A DNA stretch of 64,000 nucleotides from Climacium dendroides (lineage: Eukaryota; Streptophyta; Bryopsida; Hypnales; Climaciaceae), in NCBI GenBank assembly GCA_950106755.1, contig OX467086.1, forward strand, positions 11,922,001 through 11,986,000. The letters run 5' to 3'. A program made the translations under genes and the position numbers. Positions 12,046 through 22,265 of the stretch are shown one piece after another (position 1 is the first letter of the stretch; the number at the start of each line of letters is the position of its first letter). The notes under the pieces were generated by a model. The model did not search any database. It was not told the origin of the DNA and was given only the letters and a program-made list of their open reading frames with translations.

Positions 12046-13185
12046 AATTAGAACCTTGTACAAAAAATCATGAAGCCCCAATTGACTAAGCTAGTCACAT
12101 CATTGAAGTAAAACAATAATCATTTTTCCAACATACTTAAATGTATTTTATCCACTACTAGAACCTTGTATGACGCCCTAATTACCTACACTAGTCACAT
12201 CAATGAAGTAAAACAAGAATCACTTTCCCAACATACTTACATATACTTTATATGTTGCTCAAACCTTCTTGAAAATGAAGAAGTTCCAATTATCCATGCT
12301 AGTCACATCAGTGAAGTAAAATAAGAATTCATTTTTCAACATACTCAGGTATAGTTTATCCATTGCTGGAACCTTTTTAAAACTCAAAGAAGTACAAGGT
12401 GATTGTGACCGGTCATATCAGTCAAGGACAAACAAGTAACTGCGCTGGTCATATTAGTAGACAAACAAGAGACAAACAAGTGACCACGTTGGTCATATCA
12501 GTAGACAAACAAGAGACAAACAAGTGACCCCGCTGGTCATATCAGTAGACAAACAAGAGACAAACAAGTGACCGCACTGGTCATATCAGTGGACAAACAA
12601 GTGAATGTGCTAGTCATATCAATGCAAGACAAATAAGTATCACTTTCCCAACATACTTACATGGACTTTCTCTGTTGCTCAAACCTTCTTGAAAATAAAT
12701 AAGTTCCAATTGCGTATCCTAGTCACAGTGGTGAAGTAAAAGAAAAATTCCTTTCCCAACATATTTAGACATACTTCATCTATTGTTGTAAAATTCAAAA
12801 AGTGCAAAATAATTGTGTTGGTCATATCAATGAAGGACAAACAAGTGTTGCTTTCCCGACGTACTTAAACACACTTCATCTATTATTGGAACCTTCTTGA
12901 AAATGAAAAAGTCTCAATTGCCCATACTAGTCATATTGGTGAAATAAAACAAGAATTCCTTTTCAACATACTTAGACACACTTCATCCATTGTTGGAACC
13001 TTTATTAAACTCAAGATGTCCTAAGTGACCACATTGGTTATATCATTGAAGGACAAACAACATACTGACATATACTTTATCTATTCTTGAAACCATTTAC
13101 AAAAAAGTTAGGAAGTCCCAAGATCGTGCTTATTGAATCAATGAAGTACAAAACAAAAATCACTTTATCCATTGTTGTAGCTCCT
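12046..13185. repeat. Tandem repeat block B, about 115-bp units
   Basis: About ten units of the block A type. The conserved phrases GAACCTT, TTCCAACATACTTA, CTAGTCACAT and GACAAACAAG recur in order. A local expansion of a shorter 44-bp unit lies inside it at 12424-12612. Confidence 0.75.
12424..12612. repeat. 44-bp minisatellite inside block B
   Basis: About four copies of a 44-bp unit that begins GACAAACAAGTGACC and continues GCTGGTCATATCAGTAGA. The copies are much closer to each other than the 115-bp units are, so this expansion is younger. Confidence 0.8.
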
Positions 13186-13782
13186 ACAATAAGCTTTTGA
13201 AGAAATTCATGATTCACCACTCTTAGGGATTAATGATGTGCATATACCACGATTAAAAGTTGTATACAAATAATTGAATGAAAATAATTGTTTTACCATT
13301 CTTTAAGTCAGTCATTATTTTTGCTCTTGGAGGCCCCATAAAATCGGAATACAACTGATTGGACAAAGATCATTTGTTTTTTAAGAATGAACAAGTTCTT
13401 TGACCATTCATGAAACCCCATTTTGGCTTCAGCCACCATTTCAAAAGCTTCATGGTCAAATATTAAAGGCAGCGCATATTAAAGGCAGCTTAAGAATTTC
13501 TTGGCACACAATCCGCAGATATGAAAACATGAATCAAAGATACAAGCAGTTTTCACAATCATCAGAGTTGAGAGCATTCTAGATACTTTTCTTTTGTACA
13601 TTTTTGTACATCCCTGTGAATTTTCAAAATGTTCAGAAAAGGGACACCTACAATTGATCCTAAATTTTCATGGAAAGAAGCAATGTGTTTCAGGTAAGAA
13701 TTTGTAGGAATAAATTTCAGAAATGGGTCACAATTAGGTGCAATTACCTTACTCATGAAGAAGCTCCATAATTCATATCGTT
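13186..13782. other. Spacer without supported gene; possible MITE near 13590-13755
   Basis: The right part ends in AATTAGGTGCAATTACC, similar to the ends of the TAACTACACC repeats, so another worn copy may be present. The short open frame at 13400-13582 has no recognisable feature. Confidence 0.3.
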
Positions 13783-13994
13783 TTAACCCTTAAAGGACAA
13801 GCTGGTCAATGTGGAAATCATATACTTTAGTACCATGTGAATTGTTGGCTTAAAAAAATGCAAAAGCACTCATTGACAGTCAAACTACTATAGAAGACCT
13901 TCCCTTTTCACACAAATTTTGGAGGACAAATAGTTGCATTTCTGTCCTACATGGAGAGATTCTTTGTCATTCATCAGCGTTGTTTATGGGTTGA
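13783..13994. mobile_element. 212-bp TTAA MITE, reciprocal to the 11342 insertion
   Basis: It starts TTAACCCTTAAAGGACAAGC and ends TTTATGGGTTGA, a worn complement of TTAACCC. The interior matches 58664-58879: both contain GTGAATTGTTGGCT, AATGCAAAAGCACTCATTG and GACCTTCCCTTTTCA. The tandem sister segment near 11300-11310 reads straight through a single TTTAA at the matching place, so it serves as the unfilled site, although divergence there is higher. Confidence 0.65.
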
Positions 13995-14130
13995 ACATGA
14001 TGCAAGAGCATTCAAGTAGGTTTAGCAACCTGATTGAATGTTTAAGCAATTGCATTCAATTCCAAAGAACAATGCAAAACTCAACAGAAAGTTTTTAGGG
14101 GAAGCATCCTCAATAAAGAAGCCAATAATT
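13995..14130. repeat. Downstream flank of block B, matching the downstream flank of block A
   Basis: It shares AGCAACC..ATTGAATGTTTAAGCA, CAAAACTCA..AGAAAGTTTT and AAACATCCTCAATAAAG-type text with 11300-11341 plus 11567-11715. It provides the empty site for the 225-bp MITE. Confidence 0.7.
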
Positions 14131-15684
14131 TATGCATTCCTCCACAAATAAGGACAAAGAAGTTAAGAAGAAGTCGAAACTTGTCAGTTTTACTTCCATC
14201 ATGGAGTCTGTTTTCTCAATTTACCAGGAATATGAACAATAGGCTCTATCTCGGACAGGAGAAGCAAACAAATTTGAGAGAAAGCAACAATGAGAAGAAA
14301 CGCCAGACTTCGATAGTCATCAAACCTTCAACAATTTTATAATATCTAGTCAAAGTCAAATTGCACTTTCAGATAAACATCAATCATTTGTCAAAATACT
14401 AGCACCAAACGATTCAATCAACTTTTAAAGAATAACCGTAAGAATTGAAAACAGACAACACACGAGGAGAAGGTCGAAAACAGAAATATGGCAAGCAAAC
14501 ACTATAATCAGTTTCTTGATCTGCTTGAAGGGTCAAGCACGTCTAGAACCACATGTAATGGTAAGTGCTGTTGTACATGCGAGATTTGAGATAGTTAACA
14601 CAAAAAAAATCCACTTAATTGTTACATTCAAATATGTTTCTGCTTCCGAAGATGCCTGATTCAAAGGCCAACCCTGATGCAGCATCAAAGAGTCCATTTC
14701 TGTACGGAATTCTGGATCCCACATGTGGACCTGATTCAGGGCAAGTCAGAAAAAACCATCAGAACAATGGCAAACAAAAGCTGGTGGAAGAGACCATGAG
14801 AGAATTGCTACCTCTTCTTAAACTATTTTCTGGACTACTCTTTCAAATCCTCATGAACGCAGAAAGGAAAAAGAACTATAAAGAACTCAATATTTTCCAT
14901 CTGTATGACTGTGAAACCAACAATGAGAGCACTACAGTAGTGGGAAATTATGTCTTATTCCAACCAGGGAATCCCACCCAACCTGGCTCGAACTGCTCAT
15001 TAGTGGTCGAAAGCTCTTCATGCAGTTTCAAACAGAAGTAAAATTTCTATTGAACTTCCAGATCTGCTTTGACAGTTTTGATATTTTGACAATAACCTTT
15101 CACCGACGATTACTATTTAGAGAAGATATCAAGCAGGATTCAAAGAAATCTTGCATATTTAGGGAATATAAAAGTTTTGGTTTCACAATAGTTTTGGTTT
15201 CACAAAAGTTTGGTTTCACAATAGTTTTGAGCCCCACCGCAATTGCACGGTTGTGTAACGGCAACGCTTAATCAACTAGATACTCACTTTAGAAATTGCT
15301 TCATCAGTTGTTGTCATTTGGATTTACCATTTTAAGAGTGCATGGATAAATATATGCGTCTCTGATTTGGGGTAGAAAGATCACATCCGGCCATACAGTG
15401 TTACACCTAGAAAGTTCACTAGATTACATGTTGAGTTCCTGAATGTATGGTACCGGTGCTTCCATCTGCTAGCATTTTAAAGAGGGTTGACAGTCGTTCA
15501 ACTATCTGTTTTTTCCCTTCGAATTTTCTAGGGAATAGTGAATGGCGCTCAATGATCTGTTCATTCCATTTAATTTATTAATTAGAATCTAATTTCTCGA
15601 TGTTACAATGAACTGCGTCCTTTTCTCATTCATGTAGATTGTAGATAATCGTACTTACATGATTGTATGATATTAGAACACTCA
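14131..15684. other. Unique, moderately GC region downstream of LSM7; no gene proven
   Basis: The composition is less AT-rich than the repeats and unlike them. An open frame at 14619-15041 on + (140 codons) has no recognisable domain and overlaps an open frame on -. It may contain 3' sequence of a neighbouring gene. A short direct repeat of GTTTTGGTTTCACAATA occurs at 15173-15228. Confidence 0.3.
15574..15579 (-). promoter_or_regulatory. Candidate polyadenylation signal of LSM7
   Basis: On the minus strand the hexamer AATAAA lies about 105 bases past the LSM7 stop codon, a usual distance for a plant near-upstream element. It is a positional inference only. Confidence 0.4.
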
Positions 15685-17312
15685 TCAAGCCGCAGGAGTC
15701 TCATTCTGAAGGAAAGGGTTTGCTATTTCCTCAGTACCGTCCGTTGGCGCGACCAACATGACAGCGGTCCCTCTGCAGACCTGCCACATAAGAGCATCTA
15801 TCAGAATTGCCAACAGTTCAGAACTTAGCATTGACCGAACAAACTACAAACGATCAGATTGCTAGCCACTAGCACCTAGTGACACCCCTGAAGCAACTAC
15901 AGTAGAACGAGTGTAGGAGCTTACAATCAAACCTAATTGTCTCACTTGGTCAGTGGTCTTCAGAGGATCATCCGAGTCTGTGAGCAGATGAAACACCCGA
16001 TCAGAATATATTAACAGGCAATAGAACACCCTATATTTCATACATAACCTAAACCTGGTAATATGAGCGGAAACGATAACTACAAAAATACGAATAACTA
16101 AAGTGCTATGCAGGTTAAACCAAAGAACTTAAAACGATTATCAGAGCAGCATGAGAAGTGAAACTGTAGGACTTCCCTAGACAACTATTGAGGACCTCGA
16201 AACTTCTCCTTGGCTTTGCAGCGCTGTACTGTTAGAACCAAGTTATGCATGTTCGATGGCAGTAAATGACAGCCAATGACAAGAAAGAGAAGAGACGAGG
16301 AGAAATCAAAACCTGACCTCTCAAGTTTTCCGTGGCCTCATCCAGCACCAAATTCAAAAGTTGGTCATATCCTTTCAATGTTCCTGTCACTGCCAGATTC
16401 CCCGATATTCAGCATAATAGATATCAGAACCGAGATCTTAAACCCCTACCAGACCAAGGATTAATAGTTTCAAAACGATAGCTTCAATTGATCATGCTGC
16501 GGGGCCAAATAGATCACCAGAACGGCTAAACAACGTTGCATGTGTTTGTCAAAAGACAAACAAAATTGGCACAAATAAAATCCCAATACAAACTACTCAA
16601 GAATGCTAAACAAACATGAGGCCCAAATTTGGGCTTCCTGGTCCTTATGGGCTAAATAATAGAGTCTTTTAATCAACGTGATGATATGAACCGATTTCTA
16701 GCAACAATTGACTCTCCAGCTGCATCTTCAGGTCAGGTGAATGCAGGTTGTCGACATACACTAGGCAAGATAAGCATATGCTAGTCGCTCAACACCCTTA
16801 AACCCAAAACTCCGGTGCAAGACTCAAACTAACAACAAACAACAGACACCAACACTGTACAAGCTGCCGTAGCTCAAAACCAAAAGTGCTTGTACATTGA
16901 GAAATTCAATATACACACTCACTTCACATCAACAAGTTCTCAATTGTGTTCCAATACAGAAAAAATTTTAAAACCATCAATACTCACCTTGTCGACCACC
17001 ACTGAGCTTCACTGATACTCCCCTATCCACAAACTTGGCCAGATCCAGAACAGTCTCTTTCCTTCCTGACTAAAACCCCACAACCCCCAGGACACAACAC
17101 AAATGTCAATCAATCGTCGAAACCCATGAAAACCCCAACAGTAACCCTAAACCCCAACACTTTCAAGAAAAACGTAGAACTACACAAACATTACATACAA
17201 AGACTCACAAGATTAAAGACCAGAAATCAACGAGCAACCACTTTGAAGTTCCTGATAGACAACATGCGATACACAAACAATAACCAGTTGTTGCAATTTG
17301 TTCTCGTACCAT
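15685..17312 (-). CDS. LSM7: U6 snRNA-associated Sm-like protein LSm7 (five exons)
   Basis: LSm7 is one of seven Sm-fold proteins in the LSm1-7 ring (cytoplasmic mRNA decapping) and the LSm2-8 ring (nuclear U6 snRNA binding). Coding parts on the minus strand: ATG at 17312-17310, then 17069-16988, 16389-16318, 15977-15925 and 15780-15685. All introns are GT-AG and all phases join, giving 101 residues, close to the family's usual 99 or so. The peptide starts MSGRKETVLDLAKF (1-14) with SVKLSGGRQ. Sm1 continues with TGTLKGYDQLLNLVLDEA (30-47), then DPLKTTDQVRQLGLI. Sm2 is VCRGTAVMLVAPTDGTEE (71-88), followed by the typical IANPF tail. Oddly, the ATG is the last codon of exon 1, so intron 1 separates Met from codon 2. 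The gene looks intact. Sequence identity is recalled, not searched, but nothing else fits. Confidence 0.93.
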
Positions 17313-17431
17313 ATTGACAAAGAGCGAAGCAAAACTGAGAATAGCAGCAACAACGGCGGCACTGCAATTCCCGCAAACTCCCGATTCGATCAAAGTCCCG
17401 TGATCTCCAAAGACGAAAGACGAAGAGCGCT

Positions 17432-17440
17432 AAACCCTAA
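17432..17440. promoter_or_regulatory. Telo-box in the LSM7 5' region
   Basis: The motif AAACCCTAA lies about 120 bases upstream of the LSM7 ATG, within a GC-richer patch. Telo-boxes are known from promoters of plant genes for translation and RNA machinery. It could be in the promoter or the 5' leader. Confidence 0.4.
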
Positions 17441-18299
17441 TTTTCCTCTTCTTACGCTTCTTCAGGAAGCCGGAGTAGTACGTTAGTAAGGTAGTGGACG
17501 TTGAAAGTCACTAATTTCTCATTCGGACACTTTGATCAATTCAATATTCATTCCCTCCTTATATGGTAGAAGCCCCTAAAGGCGTCAATTTTTCTGCCGT
17601 AATGACAATTTTATTTGTTTTGAACGTGAGTCTATTGAGAGAACCAACTTCAAGTTGTTTCATAATTTTCAAACACTCATAATTTTTAAACATCATTTTT
17701 GAAGTTGAAAACATAGGATATGTACGTATGTCATTAGACTCCCCTTAAATGGCCACACTTGAAATTGAATACATTTCAACTTCCATTGGTTGCTCTTGAG
17801 AGTTTGTGATGGTCTTGGAAGATAAAGATGGCCATCCAAGCTCCAAATGTAAGTGGCACAAAATGGATAGTGGCACTTGTGGATGAGAATATCTCAAACC
17901 CTAAAGGATTGCAAGACAAATTGTTTCAAATTGCCATTTTTGAGTTCATTGTCCAAAATTGAAAATGAAACTTGTTTTTGAACTTTGGCTATACAAAGTA
18001 TAGTTTGGCTATAAAAACATGTTGGAAAAATTTCAACCATTGGACTGAGTGAATCAAAATATTATAACATTTGAAGTGAGGAATTTTTTTTTCATTATTG
18101 TGAAATAAGGTTAGACTTTGAGACCTCTTGGAGTAAACTTTTAGGTCTTCATGAACTTGGGTCTCTCCACCACTGGATTCCAAAACTTATTAAGTGCAAA
18201 ATGTAGAGCCTAGCTTACTCTAAAATCTAAATCACCCTACAATGCAAGGAGATTAAGTGAAATGGAAATACACTAGTCATTTCCTAATGATTTATTGTA

Positions 18300-19238
18300 C
18301 AATGGGGTACCAATCAAAATGTCGTTTTCGAATTCGCAATAAAAAAAATTTCAGTACTGCCAACTTTGAAAGCCTCCCGAGAACTCAAACATTGTTATTT
18401 TACCACAAAAGTTTTACCACAACATCATCTTTAAGTTAATTATATGTACGACAAATTTCAAATCCAAAAGAATTACCAAAAAAAAGTTATTCAAAATCTA
18501 CCAACATTGGTAGCTGTGGAAATTTTTTCACTGCTACCAACTTTGATAGCCTCCCAAAGATTGAATTATTTTTTTTTTGTCATGAAATTCTTGGAACAAA
18601 AACCTCTTTATGTTAATAACATATGATAAAAATTTCAAGGCCAAAAGATTAATACAAAAAAATATATTAACAATCTATCAACATGTGTTGTTTTGAGAAA
18701 CAATTGTGAAAACCATTTCTCTACTTCAACTTTGACACCCTTCCAAGGGCTAAAAAATTGCTTATTTACTATGAAATTTTTTCCACAAAGTAACCTCTAT
18801 GTTAATAACATTTGTGACAAGTTTCAAAGACAAAAAAGTTATACAAAAAAAAATATACAAAATCTACCAACATGTGTAGCTGTGAAAAACCATTTCACTA
18901 CTTCCAACTTTGACACCCTTCTAAGGGCTACAATTTTACTTATTTACCATGAATTTTTTTGCACAAGATCCCCTCTATGCTAATAACATGTGTGCCAAAT
19001 TTGAAGGTCAAAAGATTTACACAAAAAAAGAAATCCACAATCTACCAACATGTGTAGTTGTGGGAAACAATGGAGGAAACCATTTCATCGCTACCAACTT
19101 TGACACCCTCCCAACAGTTGAGAAATTGTCTATTTACCATGAAACTTTTGGTACAACATGCTCTTTATGTTAACAGCATTCATGCCAAATTTCAAGGTCA
19201 AAAAATTTATACAAAAAAAAATATTTACAATCTACCAA
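18300..19238 (+). repeat. Left terminal inverted repeat of the Tc1 element
   Basis: The arm is built of about five diverged direct repeats of 177-190 bp. The landmark AATCTACCAAC (or close variant) recurs at about 18495, 18672, 18861, 19039 and 19229, and TCAAGG.CAAAAG and TTATGTTAATAACAT recur between. Open frames in it are by-products of the repeat structure. Confidence 0.9.
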
Positions 19239-19519
19239 TGTGTGTAGTTGTGAGATACATTTTATTAAAGACATTGAAATTGTTGAAGTATGTTAGACAC
19301 TCATGCTTCTAGATTGAAATTCTCCAGATGATGCAATCTCTAATCATAAATGCTTCTTAATAAAATCAAGGATAGCCAAATCTAGTTGTGTGCACTTGTC
19401 ACATCTCAAAGAATGGACTTGTTTAAAAATTGGAGACCATACATGCATGAAGAAGCTTTTTCCTCTCAATAAGAATGCTTGCATTTACAATAGAGCATTA
19501 TAGGAGGTGGGATGTGGGA

Positions 19520-19950
19520 TGATGAGAGTAGCAAGTGATGGGTGATTATTTTCTAAGCAGAGGATTGAAACTTTGTGAACATGAGTGATTGAATGCATGA
19601 AAGATGAGTTAACTGAGCAAGTCTAGGCTATGTGATAACTAAGTGGATGAAGCATGGGATGAATGACTGAGGATATATGGAGGTATGTGAAATTTTCTTT
19701 TAAGAGTGAGTGAGGTTATAACTTACATGTGGTGACTGGTGAGGTCTAGTGAATGAGTGAAGGCTGTGAGGCTAGATGATGGTGAGTGATTGAGCATATG
19801 TGAGTTTTTTTTATAACTAAGTGAAGTTATGCATGTGGTGAATAAGGTTGGATCATGGTGAATGATTGAGGGTATGTGAGATTTGTTTCTGATGATTGAA
19901 TGAGGTTATATATATGCTCAGTGAGTGAGGCTGGATCATGGTAATTAAGT
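19520..19950. repeat. Approximately 81-bp minisatellite inside the Tc1 element
   Basis: Diverged units contain GGATCATGGTGAATGATTGA, GGTATGTGA, a T-rich run, AAGTGAGGTTAT and GTGAGTGAGGCT. GGATCATGG occurs at about 19851 and 19932, and a variant occurs near 19770. The array sits where the middle of the transposase gene would be expected. Confidence 0.65.
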
Positions 19951-20253
19951 GAAGATAGCACACCTGTCCATCATAGCAAACTATGTGAAGAATGAAGACA
20001 AACACACCTCTTGGAGAAGCTCGATTGGCCTGCAAATTCTCCCAATTTCAATCCAATTGAGAACCTTTGGAAGATTTTGAAAGATGCTGTACAATATGGC
20101 CCAGTATGTCCAAAAAATTTAGATGACTTGAAGGTAGTTATTGAAAGAGAGTGGAGGTTAATCAATAATACAAAGCTCCTTCAACTATGTCATTCTATGC
20201 CCTCTAGGTTACAAGCAGTGATTGAGGCAAATGGAGGACATACATGTTGGTAG
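19951..20253 (+). pseudogene. Tc1-type DD34E transposase, C-terminal remnant
   Basis: The frame from 19951 reads EDSTPVHHSK, a worn form of the DNAPxH motif with the second catalytic Asp at 19954. It continues through a TGA at 19993-19995 to LDWPANSPNFNPIENLW, whose Glu (20059-20061) is the third catalytic residue. Exactly 34 codons lie between Asp and Glu, the Tc1 spacing. Then come LKDAVQYG, MPSRLQAVIEANGGHT and a stop TAG at 20251, inside the inner edge of the right terminal repeat. The N-terminal helix-turn-helix region and first Asp were not found; a minisatellite occupies that place. Inactive. Confidence 0.88.
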
Positions 20254-21185
20254 ATTGTAAATATTTTTTTTTGTATAAATTTTTTGACCTTGAAATTTGG
20301 CATGAATGCTGTTAACATAAAGAGCATGTTGTACCAAAAGTTTCATGGTAAATAGACAATTTCTCAACTGTTGGGAGGGTGTCAAAGTTGGTAGCGATGA
20401 AATGGTTTCCCCCATTGTTTCCCACAACTACACATGTTGGTAGATTGTGGATTTCTTTTTTTGTGTAAATCTTTTGACCTTCAAATTTGGCACACATGTT
20501 ATTAGCATAGAGGGGATCTTGTGCAAAAAAATTCATGGTAAATAAGTAAAATTGTAGCCCTTAGAAGGGTGTCAAAGTTGGAAGTAGTGAAATGGTTTTT
20601 CACAGCTACACATGTTGGTAGATTTTGTATATTTTTTTTTGTATAACTTTTTTGTCTTTGAAACTTGTCACAAATGTTATTAACATAGAGGTTACTTTGT
20701 GGAAAAAATTTCATAGTAAATAAGCAATTTTTTAGCCCTTGGAAGGGTGTCAAAGTTGAAGTAGAGAAATGGTTTTCACAATTGTTTCTCAAAACAACAC
20801 ATGTTGATAGATTGTTAATATATTTTTTTGTATTAATCTTTTGGCCTTGAAATTTTTATCATATGTTATTAACATAAAGAGGTTTTTGTTCCAAGAATTT
20901 CATGACAAAAAAAAAATAATTCAATCTTTGGGAGGCTATCAAAGTTGGTAGCAGTGAAAAAATTTCCACAGCTACCAATGTTGGTAGATTTTGAATAACT
21001 TTTTTTTGGTAATTCTTTTGGATTTGAAATTTGTCGTACATATAATTAACTTAAAGATGATGTTGTGGTAAAACTTTTGTGGTAAAATAACAATGTTTGA
21101 GTTCTCGGGAGGCTTTCAAAGTTGGCAGTACTGAATTTTTTTTTATTGCGAATTCGAAAATGACATTTTGATTGGTACCCCACTG
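20247..21185 (-). repeat. Right terminal inverted repeat of the Tc1 element
   Basis: Inverted copy of 18300-19238 with the same internal repeats of about 185 bp and the same length. Only scattered base changes separate the arms, so the element is fairly young or the arms have been homogenised. Confidence 0.9.
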
Positions 21186-21639
21186 TACAATATATAGGGA
21201 GAGAAACAGTAAATAGAAAGATGTAGAGAAAGTTTCAAAATACAAAATTGTGTAACAATTTATTTGTAGAATTGAAAAATGCCAATCTCAATAGTTGTAA
21301 TGTTGTAATAAACAATCTACACCTAATGTTTTTATTTTTTTTCAAAAATATCAAAAATAGAGTTAAACAAAGGACTTCAAAATTTATTTTAGAGTAGAAC
21401 AACCATAATTTCCCACAAACTAAAACTCCTCGTTATTTTTGACTCATTGATCTAAATGGAATGATTCAAAGCTTTTCATCTTTATACAAATCTAGAAAAT
21501 CAATTTCAATTCTTTTAAGAAAAAAGTAATTTTAAAAATTTGCCTAGATTGCCCATTTATGAAAAAAAATTACATATTAAACTACAACTTTTGACTCATA
21601 TTTCCAAATGTCCTAAAATTTAGTGCCATTAAATGAATT

Positions 21640-22030
21640 TCAGCCTCTTTGAAGGCTGCAAGTTCCTTTGCATTCCCAAACTGTGGTAATGTAGGGGAAC
21701 TTTGTTGCAACAGTAGTTTGACATGGCAATGCGATTGCCATGTCAAATAATAATAATAATAATATTTAATAAATAAATAAATTCTTTTTAAATTAATAAT
21801 TTTCAATTTTTATTTTAATATTTTAATAAATTTTGGTAATTTTTTAATAATTTTAAATTCTAGCTAGTAGTGGTTGGTTTCCAACATGGGAAACAGGCCT
21901 AAAACAGCCCTCCATAGTAGTTGAAAAACATCTAATGCACATGAAAGATATTCCTTATCCACATCCTCTATTAAAGTTTAGGCCTAAAACATAGAAATCT
22001 TCAATCACATGCACCTACCCAAAATTACTA
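21640..22030. repeat. AT-core dispersed repeat with stem-loop, copy 1
   Basis: It contains a perfect hairpin (21718-21748: TTTGACATGGCAAT, loop GCG, then the complement), an AATAAT run, and later CTAG..AGTAGTGGTTGGTTTCC and TGAAAAACATCTAATG. The same order appears at 25880-26130 and 63700-64000. Unclassified. Confidence 0.5.
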
Positions 22031-22265
22031 TGTTGCCAAATCTAGCAAAGTGGTCCTTTAGGAGTTAAATTACAAGGAATGATCTCCCTGAGCATCCACC
22101 TTTTTTTCAAAGCCTCATAGAGATTAACTATTATGATTTAATCCTCTAACATCAAAGGAACCAAACATTGAATAATGAATGGTTAAATCAAATTTTCATT
22201 TTAAAAATTAATAAAATTTTCTCTTAAGTTTTATATATAACTTCTTTTAATTTGGAAATCCATAT

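Larger units (their letters stand above)
18300..21185 (+). mobile_element. Tc1/mariner element with 939-bp terminal inverted repeats (dead)
   Basis: The ends are TA-CAATGGGGTACCAATC and GATTGGTACCCC-A-CTG-TA, so the tips are inverted repeats bordered by TA, the target of Tc1/mariner. Arms 18300-19238 and 20247-21185 are nearly identical in inverse orientation. The related repeat at 39890-39910 has GGAATTG-TA-CAATATATAGG with a single TA and no insert, which confirms the ends. The interior holds the C-terminal part of a DD34E transposase (19951-20253). Total length is 2886 bp. It cannot now encode a complete enzyme. Confidence 0.92.
17569..22067. mobile_element. Probable TTAA-family repeat split by the Tc1 element
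   Basis: The left tip GAAGCCCCTAAAGGCGTC and the right tip TGGTCCTTTAGGAGTTAA (22050-22067) are worn versions of the TTAA-family ends. Sequence just right of the Tc1 insertion, 21188-21560, matches 38600-38890 and 39895-40260. Shared blocks include AATGTTGTAATA, CAATCTACACCT, GACTTCAAA and CAAAGCTTT. The Tc1 element and an AT-rich repeat at about 21640-22030 interrupt it. The left boundary is uncertain. Confidence 0.45.

Noticed and set aside
10383..13185. Regular repeats as a CRISPR array
   Set aside because: Unit size of about 115 bp with diverged units and no unique spacers between exact repeats, in a eukaryotic nuclear context.
18257..19312. Five overlapping open frames with repeated KFQGQKIYTKK and NLPTCVV peptides, mirrored at 20209-21245
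   Set aside because: They arise from the about 185-bp direct repeats in the two inverted arms of the Tc1 element, and the same peptides appear on both strands. They are repeat by-products, not genes.
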